Made by a program: the position numbers and the translations under genes | Notes under the pieces: model-generated | The model's input: only the letters and a program-made list of their open reading frames with translations | The model's database searches: none | Told to the model about the DNA's origin: nothing | Shown: piece by piece, positions 24,752 to 35,641 of the stretch | Position numbering within the stretch: position 1 is the stretch's first letter | Layout of the letters: the number at the start of each line of letters is the position of its first letter | DNA from: Limosilactobacillus reuteri | Lineage (GTDB): Bacteria; Bacillota; Bacilli; Lactobacillales; Lactobacillaceae | Length of the DNA: 64,000 nucleotides | Reading direction: 5' to 3' | Assembly: GCF_013694365.1 (NCBI RefSeq) | Contig: NZ_CP059275.1 | Span: 1,860,001-1,924,000, forward strand

Positions 24752-27700
24752 ATGGCTGGATTTAAACCAACGCCTGCTCAATCCAAGGCGATAAATGACC
24801 GTGGCGAAAATATCCTAGTTTCAGCTTCCGCGGGATCAGGAAAAACGGCTGTGCTAGTAAATCGGACAATTGAATTGATTAAAGAAGGGCAAAGCATTGA
24901 TCGAATGCTGCTCGTAACATTTACGGACGCCGCAGCAAAGAATATGCGGGATAAAATCAGGGCAGCCTTGCAGAAAATAGTACAAGATTCAGCTAATCCC
25001 AAAGATTTACGTGACCGGATGAGTAATCAAATTAACCGGCTTGCGGCTGCAGATATTAGTACAATTCATGCTTTTTGTTTAAAGTTAATAAAGCGGTACT
25101 ATTACTTGATTAACCTTGATCCACAATTTCGGCTCTTAACTGATGAAACAGAGCGGTTATTACTTCAAGAAGATGTCTGGCATGAAGTTAGTGAAGAACT
25201 GTATAAAAACGCTGAAGAAAAAGTTCCGGGCAGAGCTTCCTTTAGCGAACTAGTCCTCAACTTTTCTAGTGACCGTGATGACCAAGGACTCGACGACTTG
25301 ATTTTACGGTTATATGAAATTGCTAATGCCCAACCTGATCCCGAAAAGTGGCTCCAAAAATTACCAGATAATTATGATTTAGGGTCTGGCTCACTATTAG
25401 AATCTAATTTTTATCAACAACAGCTAAAGCCCCTGGTTATCGAAAAGCTCAATCAGCTCATTCAAGATTATCGTGAATTAGTAACAAGAGCTAGTGACAA
25501 CGGTCTAGATCAAGCAGCCGAAGTTATTAAAAGTGATGAAGAATTGATGCATCAACTTCTTTCTTCACTCGGGGGGATTACCGTCAGTGATGTTTGTCAA
25601 ATGATGGCGCAGCAAAAATTTGGTAGTTTTCGGGGACGACCAGCGGCAGATGATCCACGGATTGATGTATTTAAAGACATTCAAAAGCAGCGTAATCAGC
25701 TAAAGAAGCAGTGGGAACAAACAGTTAGTATTTACTTGGGAAAGCAGGAAGCACAGGAACCAATTGCAAAAGAAGAATTGCTAACTGAGCTAACGACTTT
25801 TCGTGATCAATTTACAGCCTTGTTAAGCAAAGCAACTGAAAGTCAATTAGACGCTAAAACTGTTGATTCATTGCAAAAAGACCAGCAGATGATGCAGGAG
25901 CTTTTAGACTTATTGCAACCACCTACCTGGAATACTATTCGGGACTTATTTGCTAATGCTAAATTTGCACGAATGGGCGGCAAACCGAAAGACGATGAGC
26001 TAGCTGAAGAAGTATATAAATCACTGGGAAGTACTCGAACGGGGATAAAAAAGCAATTTGATCAGTTGGTTGATCGCTTCTTTAATTATCGTGAAGACCA
26101 ATTTCGATTAATTTCAACGAATGCCCAGGAACTTTTACGCGAATTGAGTGCGGTAACGATTAATTTCCGTCGACGGTATCAACAAACCAAGTTAAATCGG
26201 CATGTCCTTGAGTTTAGTGACTTGGAACACTACGCGTACGCTATTTTAACGCCACCAGACGACCAGCCAAACTGGCAAACCCTCGTCAAAGATCTGCAAA
26301 ATCATTATCAAGAAATTATGATTGATGAATACCAGGATACGAACCGCCTTCAGGAAAGTATTTTGATGAAATTGACATCTCCTGAACGCAAGAATCTATT
26401 TATGGTAGGGGATGTTAAGCAATCGATTTACCGATTCCGTGAAGCTGATCCAACATTATTTCTTGGGAAATATCAAAACTATCGTCAAGGTAACGACGGG
26501 GAAGCGATTGTTTTAGGGGAAAATTTCCGGTCGATGACTAATGTGACGAGCTTTACCAATATCCTTTTCGAACAACTGATGGATAGGGAAGTTGGTGAAA
26601 TTGATTATGACGAAGATGCCCATTTAAAATATGCGGCAACTTATTACGAAGAAAATCAAGATAATAAGGTTCACCCAACAGAAGTGTTACTGTATGACGC
26701 CAATGCCCTTGATCCAGAAAAAGAAGATGTTGAACATGAGGATGATAAATTAGCTGGAGAATTTCGGATGATCGGGATGCGAATTAAGCAGATGGTCGAA
26801 AATCAAGAGTTAATTTTTCATCCAGAAGATGGACAGATGCATCCAATTCAGTACGGTGATATTGTTTTGCTTGAGCGGACAAAGGCAATTAATAATTCAT
26901 TGATGGAAGAGTTTAATAAACTTAATATTCCATTGACAGTTCACGATGTTGAAAGTTATTTTCAAGCTACTGAAGTGCGAGTAATGATGTCCTTGTTGAA
27001 GATAATTGATAATCCACAACAGGATATTCCATTAGCTGCTGTTTTGCGATCGCCGATTGTCGGGTTAACTAACCAAGAATTAGCTTTTATCCGTCTTCAG
27101 AATCGATCTGTTGATTACTACGCTGCCTTGCAATCATTTATGGGTAATTACCAGCGAAAGGCTCTTCACCATCAATCGCTCCTTACTTCTGAACAGGTAA
27201 GTGCCCTCTATGAAAAAGCAGACCACTTCTTAGGCTTGCTTCGTGTTTTTCGACAAACAGCCCAACAGCAAACCCTTGTTGACTTGATTTGGCAGATCTA
27301 TGACCAAACAGGTTATCTTGATTACGTTGGAGCAATGCCAGGAGGCCACCAACGACAGGCAAACCTCCATGCCCTTTATCAACGTGCACACTCTTATGAA
27401 CAAAGCAGTTTTAAGGGTCTTTATCAATTTATTCGCTTTATTGAGAAAATGCAGGAACATGATAAAGATTTAGGCGTAGCACCGACACAGTTAACTGCAA
27501 ATACGGTTAATGTTATGACGATTCACGGAAGTAAGGGTCTGCAATTCCCTGTGGTATTTCTAATTGATGCCACACATGGCTTTAACAAAGGAGCAGCTCG
27601 TGAAAATGCAGTTGTCGATGCTGTTGCGGGGGTAGGAATTCGTTACATGGATGATCAACGGGTCATTTATGACACGCCGCAACGACAAGCAGTGATTGAA

Positions 27701-28930
27701 GAGATCCAGCGCGGCGAACGAGCAGAAGATCTTCGGGTTCTCTATGTTGCATTGACCCGCGCAGAACAGCGGTTAATTATTACGGGATCCTTTAATGAAG
27801 AAATGCGGACACAGAGTCTTGTTGGTTCATGGCAACGGTGGCAGAAAGCATATCAGAGTAAGAATTTACTAATTGGCCCGCAACCACGGATCACTGCAAA
27901 TTCATTTATGGACTGGGTTGGCCTTGCACTAGCTCGTTATCCAGAATTCAACGCGCAACAATTGAGTCGTGGAAATGTCACGCTAGAAAAAAGTACTCTT
28001 GCTGATACTAAAGTTACTGGTTTGGCGGCTGATCCTCACTTTATTGCAAAAACATATACCGCACTTGATGTTAGCGATGGATTGGCAAAAATTGGGCAAA
28101 ATGCTAGTGCTAATGTAACGGAAAAGAACAATACAGTCGCAACTGATGCTTCTGAACAAAAGATTGATCAAATTTTGCGTTATCGTTACCCCCATCTTGT
28201 CGCTACTAAAACAACTGCTTACCAATCTGTTACAGATGTAAAACGAGTCTTTGAAGATCCTGACACACGTGATATGGCGCGGTGGGATTATGATCAACAA
28301 CAAAGGGTAAAGACGCAAGGGATTTACTTAAATAATAACTTTGACGTTCCAGCTTTCATTCAGCAGACTACTCATGAACCCGTGGCAACAGAAATTGGAA
28401 CAGCAACTCACCTTGTTTTCCAAAAACTTCCGCTTGATGAAGGTCCGATTAACGTTGAATTTGTTAATCAAGAAATTCAAAAATTAGTAGGAAAAAAACT
28501 GATCAATCCAGTTGTAGCAGCACGGATCAACCGGAAAGGAATAGTGGACTTTTATCAGACTGAGGTTGGTCAAAAGATCTTAAAGCATCCCGCAGATTAT
28601 CATCGTGAAGTGCCGTTCTCAATGATTATGAATGGTCATGAATTATTTAAAGGGGTAAATGTTAGTGATGATGAACGCATTTTAATTCACGGAATCATTG
28701 ATGGTTACTTAAAAAATGACGAGGGCATTGTTCTGGTTGATTATAAAACTGATCACCTTAACAAAGATTATCGCGACTTTGATTTAGCACGGATAAAGGA
28801 TCGCTACCGAGGACAATTAGAGCTCTATAAAGAAGCTTTGAACTTAATGGAAGGGATTCCAGTTGTCCAAATGGGGCTTTACCTGTTAGAATTAGGAGAG
28901 TTCGTGTTATTTACAAAAGAGGGTGATTAG
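24752..28930 (+). CDS. addA: ATP-dependent helicase/nuclease AddA (RexA)
   Basis: A 1392-residue UvrD-like helicase fused to a RecB-type nuclease. Walker [13 protein letters not shown] (residues 24-35), motif Ia [17 protein letters not shown], motif [13 protein letters not shown] near 527, motif [16 protein letters not shown], motif [16 protein letters not shown] near 920, motif [16 protein letters not shown] near 995, and nuclease motif [11 protein letters not shown] near 1328. With AddB it processes double-strand breaks for recombination. In Gram-positives addB normally comes before addA; here the order is reversed. Confidence 0.96.
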   Translation: MAGFKPTPAQSKAINDRGENILVSASAGSGKTAVLVNRTIELIKEGQSIDRMLLVTFTDAAAKNMRDKIRAALQKIVQDSANPKDLRDRMSNQINRLAAADISTIHAFCLKLIKRYYYLINLDPQFRLLTDETERLLLQEDVWHEVSEELYKNAEEKVPGRASFSELVLNFSSDRDDQGLDDLILRLYEIANAQPDPEKWLQKLPDNYDLGSGSLLESNFYQQQLKPLVIEKLNQLIQDYRELVTRASDNGLDQAAEVIKSDEELMHQLLSSLGGITVSDVCQMMAQQKFGSFRGRPAADDPRIDVFKDIQKQRNQLKKQWEQTVSIYLGKQEAQEPIAKEELLTELTTFRDQFTALLSKATESQLDAKTVDSLQKDQQMMQELLDLLQPPTWNTIRDLFANAKFARMGGKPKDDELAEEVYKSLGSTRTGIKKQFDQLVDRFFNYREDQFRLISTNAQELLRELSAVTINFRRRYQQTKLNRHVLEFSDLEHYAYAILTPPDDQPNWQTLVKDLQNHYQEIMIDEYQDTNRLQESILMKLTSPERKNLFMVGDVKQSIYRFREADPTLFLGKYQNYRQGNDGEAIVLGENFRSMTNVTSFTNILFEQLMDREVGEIDYDEDAHLKYAATYYEENQDNKVHPTEVLLYDANALDPEKEDVEHEDDKLAGEFRMIGMRIKQMVENQELIFHPEDGQMHPIQYGDIVLLERTKAINNSLMEEFNKLNIPLTVHDVESYFQATEVRVMMSLLKIIDNPQQDIPLAAVLRSPIVGLTNQELAFIRLQNRSVDYYAALQSFMGNYQRKALHHQSLLTSEQVSALYEKADHFLGLLRVFRQTAQQQTLVDLIWQIYDQTGYLDYVGAMPGGHQRQANLHALYQRAHSYEQSSFKGLYQFIRFIEKMQEHDKDLGVAPTQLTANTVNVMTIHGSKGLQFPVVFLIDATHGFNKGAARENAVVDAVAGVGIRYMDDQRVIYDTPQRQAVIEEIQRGERAEDLRVLYVALTRAEQRLIITGSFNEEMRTQSLVGSWQRWQKAYQSKNLLIGPQPRITANSFMDWVGLALARYPEFNAQQLSRGNVTLEKSTLADTKVTGLAADPHFIAKTYTALDVSDGLAKIGQNASANVTEKNNTVATDASEQKIDQILRYRYPHLVATKTTAYQSVTDVKRVFEDPDTRDMARWDYDQQQRVKTQGIYLNNNFDVPAFIQQTTHEPVATEIGTATHLVFQKLPLDEGPINVEFVNQEIQKLVGKKLINPVVAARINRKGIVDFYQTEVGQKILKHPADYHREVPFSMIMNGHELFKGVNVSDDERILIHGIIDGYLKNDEGIVLVDYKTDHLNKDYRDFDLARIKDRYRGQLELYKEALNLMEGIPVVQMGLYLLELGEFVLFTKEGD

Positions 28931-31900
28931 ATGGGAACCCTGGGATTTGTTTTAGGAACAGCAGCGATGGATCATCAGCAAGTGTTGATTGATCAATTAG
29001 TTGACCAGATAAAGAATGCATCTGCTGATGAGAGCTTTTATTATTTGGTGCCTAACCATATTAAGTTTGAAACTGAAATTAATGTCCTTGCTGGTCTTCG
29101 TGATCGTCAAGGATTTAGCGGAAGTGACAGATTCGCCTCTTCACGCATACAGGTACTTTCGTTTAGCCGGCTTGCTTGGTACCTTTTACGAGATACTCCA
29201 GCTTTTCAAAAACAACACCTTTCTAAAATCGGGATGGCGATGCTCACTTCCCAAGTTGTTCAAGAACAGGCAAGTGAGCTCCGTTTATATGCAAGCGAAG
29301 TAAAACAACCTGGCTTTATTCAAAAGATGACAGCTCAGCTTGAAGAATTAAAAAATGCTAACATAACCGCCGATGACTTAACTGATATTATTTCCCGGGT
29401 GAAGTCCGCGAATGACCCAGCAGCTAATCAGGCGTGGCTTGCTAAAATGCATGATGTTGAGATTATATATCATGCTTATGAAGATCGGCTACGGGACCGG
29501 TACATTGGTAATAGTGAGTTATATCGGCAATTAGTGTCTTACCTTCAAAAATCACCAGAAGCTGCTAAGATGCACTTCTTTATTGACCGTTTTGCTCAGT
29601 TTACTGCAAATGAGCAACAGGTAGTGGATGCATTAATTACGAATGCCGCATCGACAACTATTTCTTTAACTCTTGATCGTGGATATCCAGATCAGAACCA
29701 TCCAAATCCCCAGGAACTTCCTCCTAAAAATAACTTGTTTTATTCCTCCGCGATGCAATTTCACCGTTTGTGGAAATTTGGTCAAATGCATCAAAAAGAA
29801 GTAAAGGTTTTGCAAAATGTAGCGTTTGCGACGACTCCTCGTGTTGGTGCGGAATTACAACAAGTTGATTCGTATTTTAAGCGTTATGCAAGCGAACCAA
29901 TTGGCCCCAGCGAGCGGGAAGACCTTTCTTATCCCCCAAATATTCAATTTATGACAACTACCAATCGGATGACTGAATTGAATAATGTGGCCACCAAGAT
30001 TCGCCAATTAGTTGCTAGTGGTAAATATCGTTATCGTGATTTTCTTATTCTTAGTCGCCACCTTGACGGCTATCAGACAATGATTGAACCAGTTTTTGCG
30101 GCACATAATATTCCAGTTTTTAATGACCATGAACGCTTGATGGATAACCATCCACTAGTAACACTTCTTACGACATTATTAGAATTACCGCAGCGGGGCT
30201 ATCGAACAGCAGATATCATCCAATTGCTGAAGACATGGTTACTTGTTCCACGGACAGGCACTGGCGATCTGATGGGGCTAAGTGATTTCCAAGCAGCTGT
30301 TTTCGCCACTGAGAATTGGTGCCTTAAGCAGGCAATTGAAGGAAAAAGTGCTTGGACAACTAATGATCCAGAAAAGATTAAGCAATTATGGCAGGCACCC
30401 GGAACGAACCTAACAGATCCAAAATATGCGCAATCACGGTTGAAAAAATTAAATGACCAGTTAGCCCTTGTAAAAGATTTTGTTGCGAATCACTTATTGC
30501 CAGTTTTCGACCAGTTTAAACAAGCACAATCAGGCCAAGAACTTGCCACTGCGTTATACCAGTTCTTGGCCGCTATGGGAGTTACAGACCGGTTATACGC
30601 TTGGCAACAATACCAAAGTACCCGAGATTTAGACCTTGCGCGTCAACCACAACAAGTCTGGACTACCTTTTGCCAAATTCTCCAAGAATATGTGGAAATC
30701 TTGGGCCAACAAGAACTACGGGATGGAACTAGTGAGGTCCTTGCAGATTTTAGTGAATTGCTCCAGGCAGGGTTTGCGGCTGCCCAGTATTCCCAGATTC
30801 CGGCAACGTTAGATCAAGTGGTAGTCTCTGAAACGGGAATTGTCCAAAGTGAAAATCGAAAAGTAGTTTTTATGATTGGATCGACTGATGATGTGATGCC
30901 AGAAATGCAAGAAAGTGATAGTTTGCTAACTGACCAAGATAAGGATGTTTTGAGTGCTTATCTTGATGAAGATTTCCAATACCTTCCTGGAACGGCAATT
31001 GACCAACTGATTGATGAGCCATTTGTTCACTATACTGGTTTTATGAACGCTAAGGAACAGTTGATTTTCTCGGCACCGCAAACTGATAGTGATGATAAGG
31101 AACTCAGTATATCGCCATATATGCATGATATGGCTCGCTACTTTGGTCAACCTGTTTGTGAATATCCATTAGCTACTAGCAAGGCCGGACAAGAGAATGC
31201 TATTGATTTTGTAAGTGCCCCACTCGCAACAATAAACCGGTTAGTCGAAGTTAGCCGGCAAATTCGTGATGAGCAAGGAGTTGGCATTGATCGTCAACCG
31301 GTTATGCCCGTTGGATGGCAAACAGTTGCTGAATCGTTGGTTAAGTTAGCTAAGCAATGGCAACAATCAGCAGATACTAAGGTTCAAGCAGAAGGAATAT
31401 CACTAGGTCAGCGTCTATCTTTAGTTGCTGCGGGCTTTCATTATCAAAACAAGATTGATTCCCTGGGAAATAAATTGGCTCAGGCACTTTATCTCCGAAC
31501 GGCACCCGATGATGAGCGTGGACGGGTATTATATGCCTCAATCTCGCAGTTACAAGATTTTTATATTAATCAGTACGAATATTTCCTTAAGTATGGTTTA
31601 CGGTTGCAAAAACGAGATGAGTTAACCTTATCTAATGACCGTATCGGCACCTTCTTCCATAAAGCGATGGAGACTTTTGTTACAACAATTCGAGAAAATA
31701 ATTCGTCATTTGCAGATCTTGCCCACAAAGATAATCAGATGCAACGTGACCAGCTGATTGACCATGCATTAGTTACAGCTCAAAAGAATCAGCCAACTTT
31801 ATTGCGTCTCATTAATTCTTCAGCCCAAGCCCAATTCCAATATCAACAATTAACCGCAATTGTTAAAACAATGTTAATTACATTATGCCGCCAAGCTGAA

Positions 31901-32713
31901 TATACCGGCTCACAACCAGTTAAAACCGAAGTTCAGTTTGGAAGAATTGGTAACCAGCAGCCGGGCAACCTTGGCTCTCTTGATTATCCGCTTAAAGATA
32001 ATCATCATATTTATCTGCGGGGACGAATTGACCGAATCGATAATCTTAAGCAAGGAAACGACAATTTCTTGACGGTTGTTGACTATAAGTCGAGTAATCA
32101 TCTTTTTGACCTCACTTCGGCTTATTATGGGCTCTCTCTCCAACTTTTAACCTACCTTAATGGGTTACAGGCAAACTTAGCTGAATTGGAAACGAATAAT
32201 TCACGACTGGCAGGGGCATTATATCTTCGTTTGAATAATCCGACAATTAAGGCTGCCGAGTTAAAGAAAAGTTCCCTCGATGATTTGAAATTAAAAGAGC
32301 ACCAATACAAGGGAATCCTCTTGAATGATCCACAATTATTGCGGGAGTTAGATAAGAGTTTAGATAAACAGGCATTCTTATACCCCCTTAAGGAATATAA
32401 GAATGGAAAAATTAAAGCTAATAAAGAAGCGCTTCTCGTTACGCCGCAGCAACTTGATTGGTTGCAAAACATGAATAAGGAACTTGTGATTAATGCGGGT
32501 AATCAAATTTTGAGTGGTGACTTGAAACTGAATCCTTACCGGTTATTAACTGGAAGCAACCGTCGTACAGGACTTGATTACAGTGACTTTTTAGACGTAT
32601 TTCAGTTTGATAATATGCTTGACCAGCAAAACTACCGCGACCTAAATCCTAATTTAGCAAAAGAAGCATTTGATAATGCAGTTCAAGACGATGATGAGGA
32701 GGATAAGAAGTAA
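28931..32713 (+). CDS. rexB: ATP-dependent helicase/nuclease AddB (RexB)
   Basis: A 1260-residue RexB/AddB subunit. The N-terminal GTAAMDHQQ replaces a functional Walker A, as in RexB-type subunits. The C-terminal nuclease core has FLTVVDYKSSNH near 1045, and I do not see the four-Cys iron-sulfur arrangement of Bacillus AddB. The 3' end contains GAGGAGG (32696-32702) 8 nt before its stop, an apparent ribosome site for a start overlapping the TAA; natively that would be addA. It is left orphaned here. Confidence 0.94.
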   Translation: MGTLGFVLGTAAMDHQQVLIDQLVDQIKNASADESFYYLVPNHIKFETEINVLAGLRDRQGFSGSDRFASSRIQVLSFSRLAWYLLRDTPAFQKQHLSKIGMAMLTSQVVQEQASELRLYASEVKQPGFIQKMTAQLEELKNANITADDLTDIISRVKSANDPAANQAWLAKMHDVEIIYHAYEDRLRDRYIGNSELYRQLVSYLQKSPEAAKMHFFIDRFAQFTANEQQVVDALITNAASTTISLTLDRGYPDQNHPNPQELPPKNNLFYSSAMQFHRLWKFGQMHQKEVKVLQNVAFATTPRVGAELQQVDSYFKRYASEPIGPSEREDLSYPPNIQFMTTTNRMTELNNVATKIRQLVASGKYRYRDFLILSRHLDGYQTMIEPVFAAHNIPVFNDHERLMDNHPLVTLLTTLLELPQRGYRTADIIQLLKTWLLVPRTGTGDLMGLSDFQAAVFATENWCLKQAIEGKSAWTTNDPEKIKQLWQAPGTNLTDPKYAQSRLKKLNDQLALVKDFVANHLLPVFDQFKQAQSGQELATALYQFLAAMGVTDRLYAWQQYQSTRDLDLARQPQQVWTTFCQILQEYVEILGQQELRDGTSEVLADFSELLQAGFAAAQYSQIPATLDQVVVSETGIVQSENRKVVFMIGSTDDVMPEMQESDSLLTDQDKDVLSAYLDEDFQYLPGTAIDQLIDEPFVHYTGFMNAKEQLIFSAPQTDSDDKELSISPYMHDMARYFGQPVCEYPLATSKAGQENAIDFVSAPLATINRLVEVSRQIRDEQGVGIDRQPVMPVGWQTVAESLVKLAKQWQQSADTKVQAEGISLGQRLSLVAAGFHYQNKIDSLGNKLAQALYLRTAPDDERGRVLYASISQLQDFYINQYEYFLKYGLRLQKRDELTLSNDRIGTFFHKAMETFVTTIRENNSSFADLAHKDNQMQRDQLIDHALVTAQKNQPTLLRLINSSAQAQFQYQQLTAIVKTMLITLCRQAEYTGSQPVKTEVQFGRIGNQQPGNLGSLDYPLKDNHHIYLRGRIDRIDNLKQGNDNFLTVVDYKSSNHLFDLTSAYYGLSLQLLTYLNGLQANLAELETNNSRLAGALYLRLNNPTIKAAELKKSSLDDLKLKEHQYKGILLNDPQLLRELDKSLDKQAFLYPLKEYKNGKIKANKEALLVTPQQLDWLQNMNKELVINAGNQILSGDLKLNPYRLLTGSNRRTGLDYSDFLDVFQFDNMLDQQNYRDLNPNLAKEAFDNAVQDDDEEDKK

Positions 32714-32729
32714 TAAACAACCTAAGATT

Positions 32730-32769
32730 AGTTCAGGACAAAAATAATTATTGTCCTGGACTTTTTTGT
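32730..32769 (+). terminator. Rho-independent terminator
   Basis: AGTTCAGGACAA (32730-32741) pairs with TTGTCCTGGACT (32751-32762) with one G-T wobble, and a run of T follows. It is a strong intrinsic terminator just downstream of the AddB stop. Confidence 0.75.
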
Positions 32770-32840
32770 TATTCTGAAGATAGAGCTAAGATCGATCATG
32801 CTCCCAGGGACTTCGAGTCCGTATTATAAAATGATCTCCG
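32770..32840. other. Unassigned spacer before IS end
   Basis: About 70 bp with no recognised gene between the terminator and the 127-bp IS end. It contains GATCGATCATG and a purine-rich segment; nothing could be assigned. Confidence 0.3.
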
Positions 32841-32967
32841 GCTTAGTATTCGACACACTAAAGGCTACTGGTCTTTTCTTTTTTTGTAAATAAGTAAATT
32901 GGTCTACAAAAAAGATTTCCACGACCAGATGAATTATTCATCCAACCTATGAAAATCTTACACTAAC
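32841..32967 (-). repeat. ISLre2-like left-end block, 127 bp (copy 3)
   Basis: Identical over 127 bp to 22508-22634 and the reverse complement of 13221-13346 with one base difference in an A/T run. The flanks differ on both sides. It ends 1 bp before the ATG of the unknown 347-residue protein, so that gene's native upstream region is an IS or is missing. Confidence 0.8.
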
Positions 32968-32968
32968 A

Positions 32969-34012
32969 ATGAATATCAGTAAAGATAATTGGCAAATTAG
33001 TAAAACGATTCACCCTTTACAAATAAAAACTATAACTAATTTTTATCAAGATGTCATAAAGCCACAAGCCAAAAACTTAGTCAATGAAGTAGACTTAGCA
33101 AAATCATTGGTTAAAAAGGTACAACAAAAGGGTAGGATTTATGTTGGTGAAGACGAGACGGTTAGGATAATCGAAATGGCTCAACCGTTTAACATTAAAC
33201 ACGTAAATTTAGAAGAATTGTACTTAAAAGAAATTACTAATAAGTTAAGAAGATTAAGTCAGGTAGATGGAGAAAAACTTACTGCCGATGGGGTTGACAA
33301 TGCAATCCAACAAATTCAAGATGCAAATAATCGACTCTTAGACCTTTTTCTGGCTGATGCTAAACATAATTATAGTACTAAAACTATTCGCCGCTATCGA
33401 GATAACTTGCAATTTTATCTTAATGAATGGGTTGCTTATCGTTTAAGCACTATTTTTAATCTTGATATTCAGACTAGTGTCGATGAACTAGAATTTCACG
33501 GAGTAGGCAAAACAGAACGCACGAATATTAAGGCTTCTTTGCAAAAACTAGCGAAGTACTTGAAAGATCAAGATATCCTTAGTGATAATGAATACGATGA
33601 CATTCTCGTATATACGCAAAAAGCTCCTGTCGATCTTGGGGAAGAGTACGGAGATGAAGATGATGATCAAGTAATAGAGGATTTTCTCGCTTCATTATTT
33701 AGTGAATCAGAGAAGCTTCCAGTAGTATTTGATCCACAAACTGATAAAATGCTGGACGAATATCTTAAATCATTCATTGCTTTGTATGGCCTTATTTCTG
33801 CCCAACAAGCTTACCAAATTATTTATTCGCAAAATCCCGCAATTGATAAAGAGCGATTTGATCAATACATTCAAAATAAATTTGACGAAATTACCATGGA
33901 ATACTGTATCATTGATTTTAAAAAAGAATTTACGAATGTTGACATTGCTCCTGAAATTTTCATCTTTAGTCCACTTCTTATTAAAGATGAAAATAGGCTT
34001 CCTTCATGTTAG
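32969..34012 (+). CDS. Hypothetical protein (347 residues), no recognised family
   Basis: A soluble, strongly acidic, mainly helical protein with Lys/Gln-rich helices. KTIRRYRDNLQFYLNEWVAY (near 137) and DELEFHGVGKTERTNIKASL are the most distinctive segments. An acidic linker (EEYGDEDDDQVIEDFLASL, near 226-244) leads to a second helical region. No signal peptide, membrane helix or catalytic motif is evident. It starts 2 bp after an IS end and precedes the thiamine salvage genes, without evidence of functional linkage. Confidence 0.7.
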   Translation: MNISKDNWQISKTIHPLQIKTITNFYQDVIKPQAKNLVNEVDLAKSLVKKVQQKGRIYVGEDETVRIIEMAQPFNIKHVNLEELYLKEITNKLRRLSQVDGEKLTADGVDNAIQQIQDANNRLLDLFLADAKHNYSTKTIRRYRDNLQFYLNEWVAYRLSTIFNLDIQTSVDELEFHGVGKTERTNIKASLQKLAKYLKDQDILSDNEYDDILVYTQKAPVDLGEEYGDEDDDQVIEDFLASLFSESEKLPVVFDPQTDKMLDEYLKSFIALYGLISAQQAYQIIYSQNPAIDKERFDQYIQNKFDEITMEYCIIDFKKEFTNVDIAPEIFIFSPLLIKDENRLPSC

Positions 34013-34822
34013 ATGGTACAACGTCAAATTAACTGGTCACTGATCGATCGAGTTCGTACTAAAAACCCGATTGTCCTTAATCTCGCCAATTTAGTAACAA
34101 TTGATAAAGTTGCCGATGCCGTTAGTGCTGTCGGAGCGTCGCCGATCATGTCTGTTGAGCCCACTGAAGCAGATGAAATGGTGACACTGGCCGATGCCCT
34201 TTCTATCAATCTTGGAACAATCAATGAGCATCAGGCGACACAAATTAAGACGGTTTTGCGAGCTGCCACGCCACTCAAACCCCTCGTTTTAGATCCGGTA
34301 GCGGTAAGTGCGATTCCATCCCGCTTAGAGTTTGCCCACTTATTGCTAAATGATTTTCATTTTGATGTTATTCGTGGTAACGCCAGTGAAATTGCTGCTT
34401 TAGTAGAAGCTGACAATACTAGTCATGGAATCGACGCTGGTAAAGTTCCCAATCGGGTTCAAATTGCCGAAACGTGTGCTCGACGTTACCATTCAATTGT
34501 AGTCTTGACTGGTGAAACTGACATAATAACTGATGGGCAAGTTGTCTATGAAAATCCCTTTTCTGCCGAGATGTTAACGATGAATGTGGGTAGTGGCGAC
34601 ATGCTTTCTAGTATCATCGCTGCATTTTTAGGGACTACTACTAATACTTGGGATGCTTGTATTGTTGCAACGGTTTTGGTATCTGCTGCTGGAGTATTAG
34701 CTAACCGTTATTCAGTCGGACTCGGTTCTTGGCAAGTACAGTTTTTTGACCAGCTTTCGATTATGGATACGAAAGCATTACTAGAATTCTTTGAGGAAAG
34801 TGAGGAAGATTACCTTGATTAA
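34013..34822 (+). CDS. thiM: Hydroxyethylthiazole kinase
   Basis: A 269-residue ribokinase-fold enzyme phosphorylating 4-methyl-5-(2-hydroxyethyl)thiazole for thiamine salvage. LNLANLVTIDKVADAVSAVG near 23-42, LVLDPVAVSAIPSR near 91, VIRGNASEIAAL near 120 and NVGSGDMLSSIIAAFL near 192 are the family's substrate, ATP and anion-hole regions. Its final TTGATTAA (34815-34822) is repeated as the start of thiD, so the two genes natively overlap by 8 nt. TPP riboswitches are usual upstream; that spacer is absent. Confidence 0.95.
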   Translation: MVQRQINWSLIDRVRTKNPIVLNLANLVTIDKVADAVSAVGASPIMSVEPTEADEMVTLADALSINLGTINEHQATQIKTVLRAATPLKPLVLDPVAVSAIPSRLEFAHLLLNDFHFDVIRGNASEIAALVEADNTSHGIDAGKVPNRVQIAETCARRYHSIVVLTGETDIITDGQVVYENPFSAEMLTMNVGSGDMLSSIIAAFLGTTTNTWDACIVATVLVSAAGVLANRYSVGLGSWQVQFFDQLSIMDTKALLEFFEESEEDYLD

Positions 34823-35641
34823 TTGATTAATGATTATCCCCAGGCTTTAACAATTGCTGGAACTGATAGTGGCGGTGGTGCCGGTATTCCAGCGGATGTA
34901 AAGACGATGCAAATGCGCGGAGTATACTCAGCAATGGTAGTCGTCGCAGTCACTGCGCAAAATACATTAGGAGTGCAAGATGCCCTGCCAATGCCTGAAA
35001 AATTAATTGATGAGCAATTTGCTTCAATCGCTGGTGATTTGAAAATTAGGGTATGTAAAACGGGGATGTTGGCTGACCCTCTCCGTGTAAGAACGGTTGT
35101 ACGAAATTTAAAGAAATATGATTTAGGACCGCTTATTGTCGATCCGGTCATGGTAGCAAAGGGGGGCGCAAAGTTACTTAGTGATGATGCAATTTCAATT
35201 GTAAGGGATGAACTTATCCCCCTCGCCTCTCTGGTTACGCCAAACATTCCAGAAGCTTGTGAGTTGACGGGAATCGCAATAAGGGATAAAAATGATATTA
35301 AAAAGGCTGCCCGCGAATTACAAAAGCGTGGAGCAAAAAATATTCTCATAAAAGGTGGCCATGCAGAATCTTCAGACAAAGCTGATGATTATATTTTATT
35401 TGAAGATGGTAATGATATGTGGTTAACTGCGCCTCGTGTTAATACTAAAAATACTCATGGGACTGGTGATACAATTTCTGCATGTATTACTGCGGAAATT
35501 GCTAAGGGTCACTCCATGGAACAGGCAATTATGATTGGGAAGACATATGTCGAAAAGACGATTAGCAAGGGTATTAATGTTGGTCATGGTCATGGGCCAC
35601 TTAATCACTGGGTTAAAATTGAAGGAGACGATCTAAAATGA
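34823..35641 (+). CDS. thiD: Hydroxymethylpyrimidine/phosphomethylpyrimidine kinase
   Basis: A 272-residue kinase that phosphorylates HMP and HMP-P. IAGTDSGGGAGIPADVKTMQ near 10-29 binds the pyrimidine, DPVMVAKGGAKLL near 109 and NTKNTHGTGDTISACITAE near 206 hold the catalytic region (GTGD). The TTG start is supported by the 8-nt overlap with thiM. Its final ATGA is repeated as the start of thiE (35638-35645), a 4-nt native overlap with GGAG upstream as the ribosome site. Confidence 0.95.
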   Translation: MINDYPQALTIAGTDSGGGAGIPADVKTMQMRGVYSAMVVVAVTAQNTLGVQDALPMPEKLIDEQFASIAGDLKIRVCKTGMLADPLRVRTVVRNLKKYDLGPLIVDPVMVAKGGAKLLSDDAISIVRDELIPLASLVTPNIPEACELTGIAIRDKNDIKKAARELQKRGAKNILIKGGHAESSDKADDYILFEDGNDMWLTAPRVNTKNTHGTGDTISACITAEIAKGHSMEQAIMIGKTYVEKTISKGINVGHGHGPLNHWVKIEGDDLK

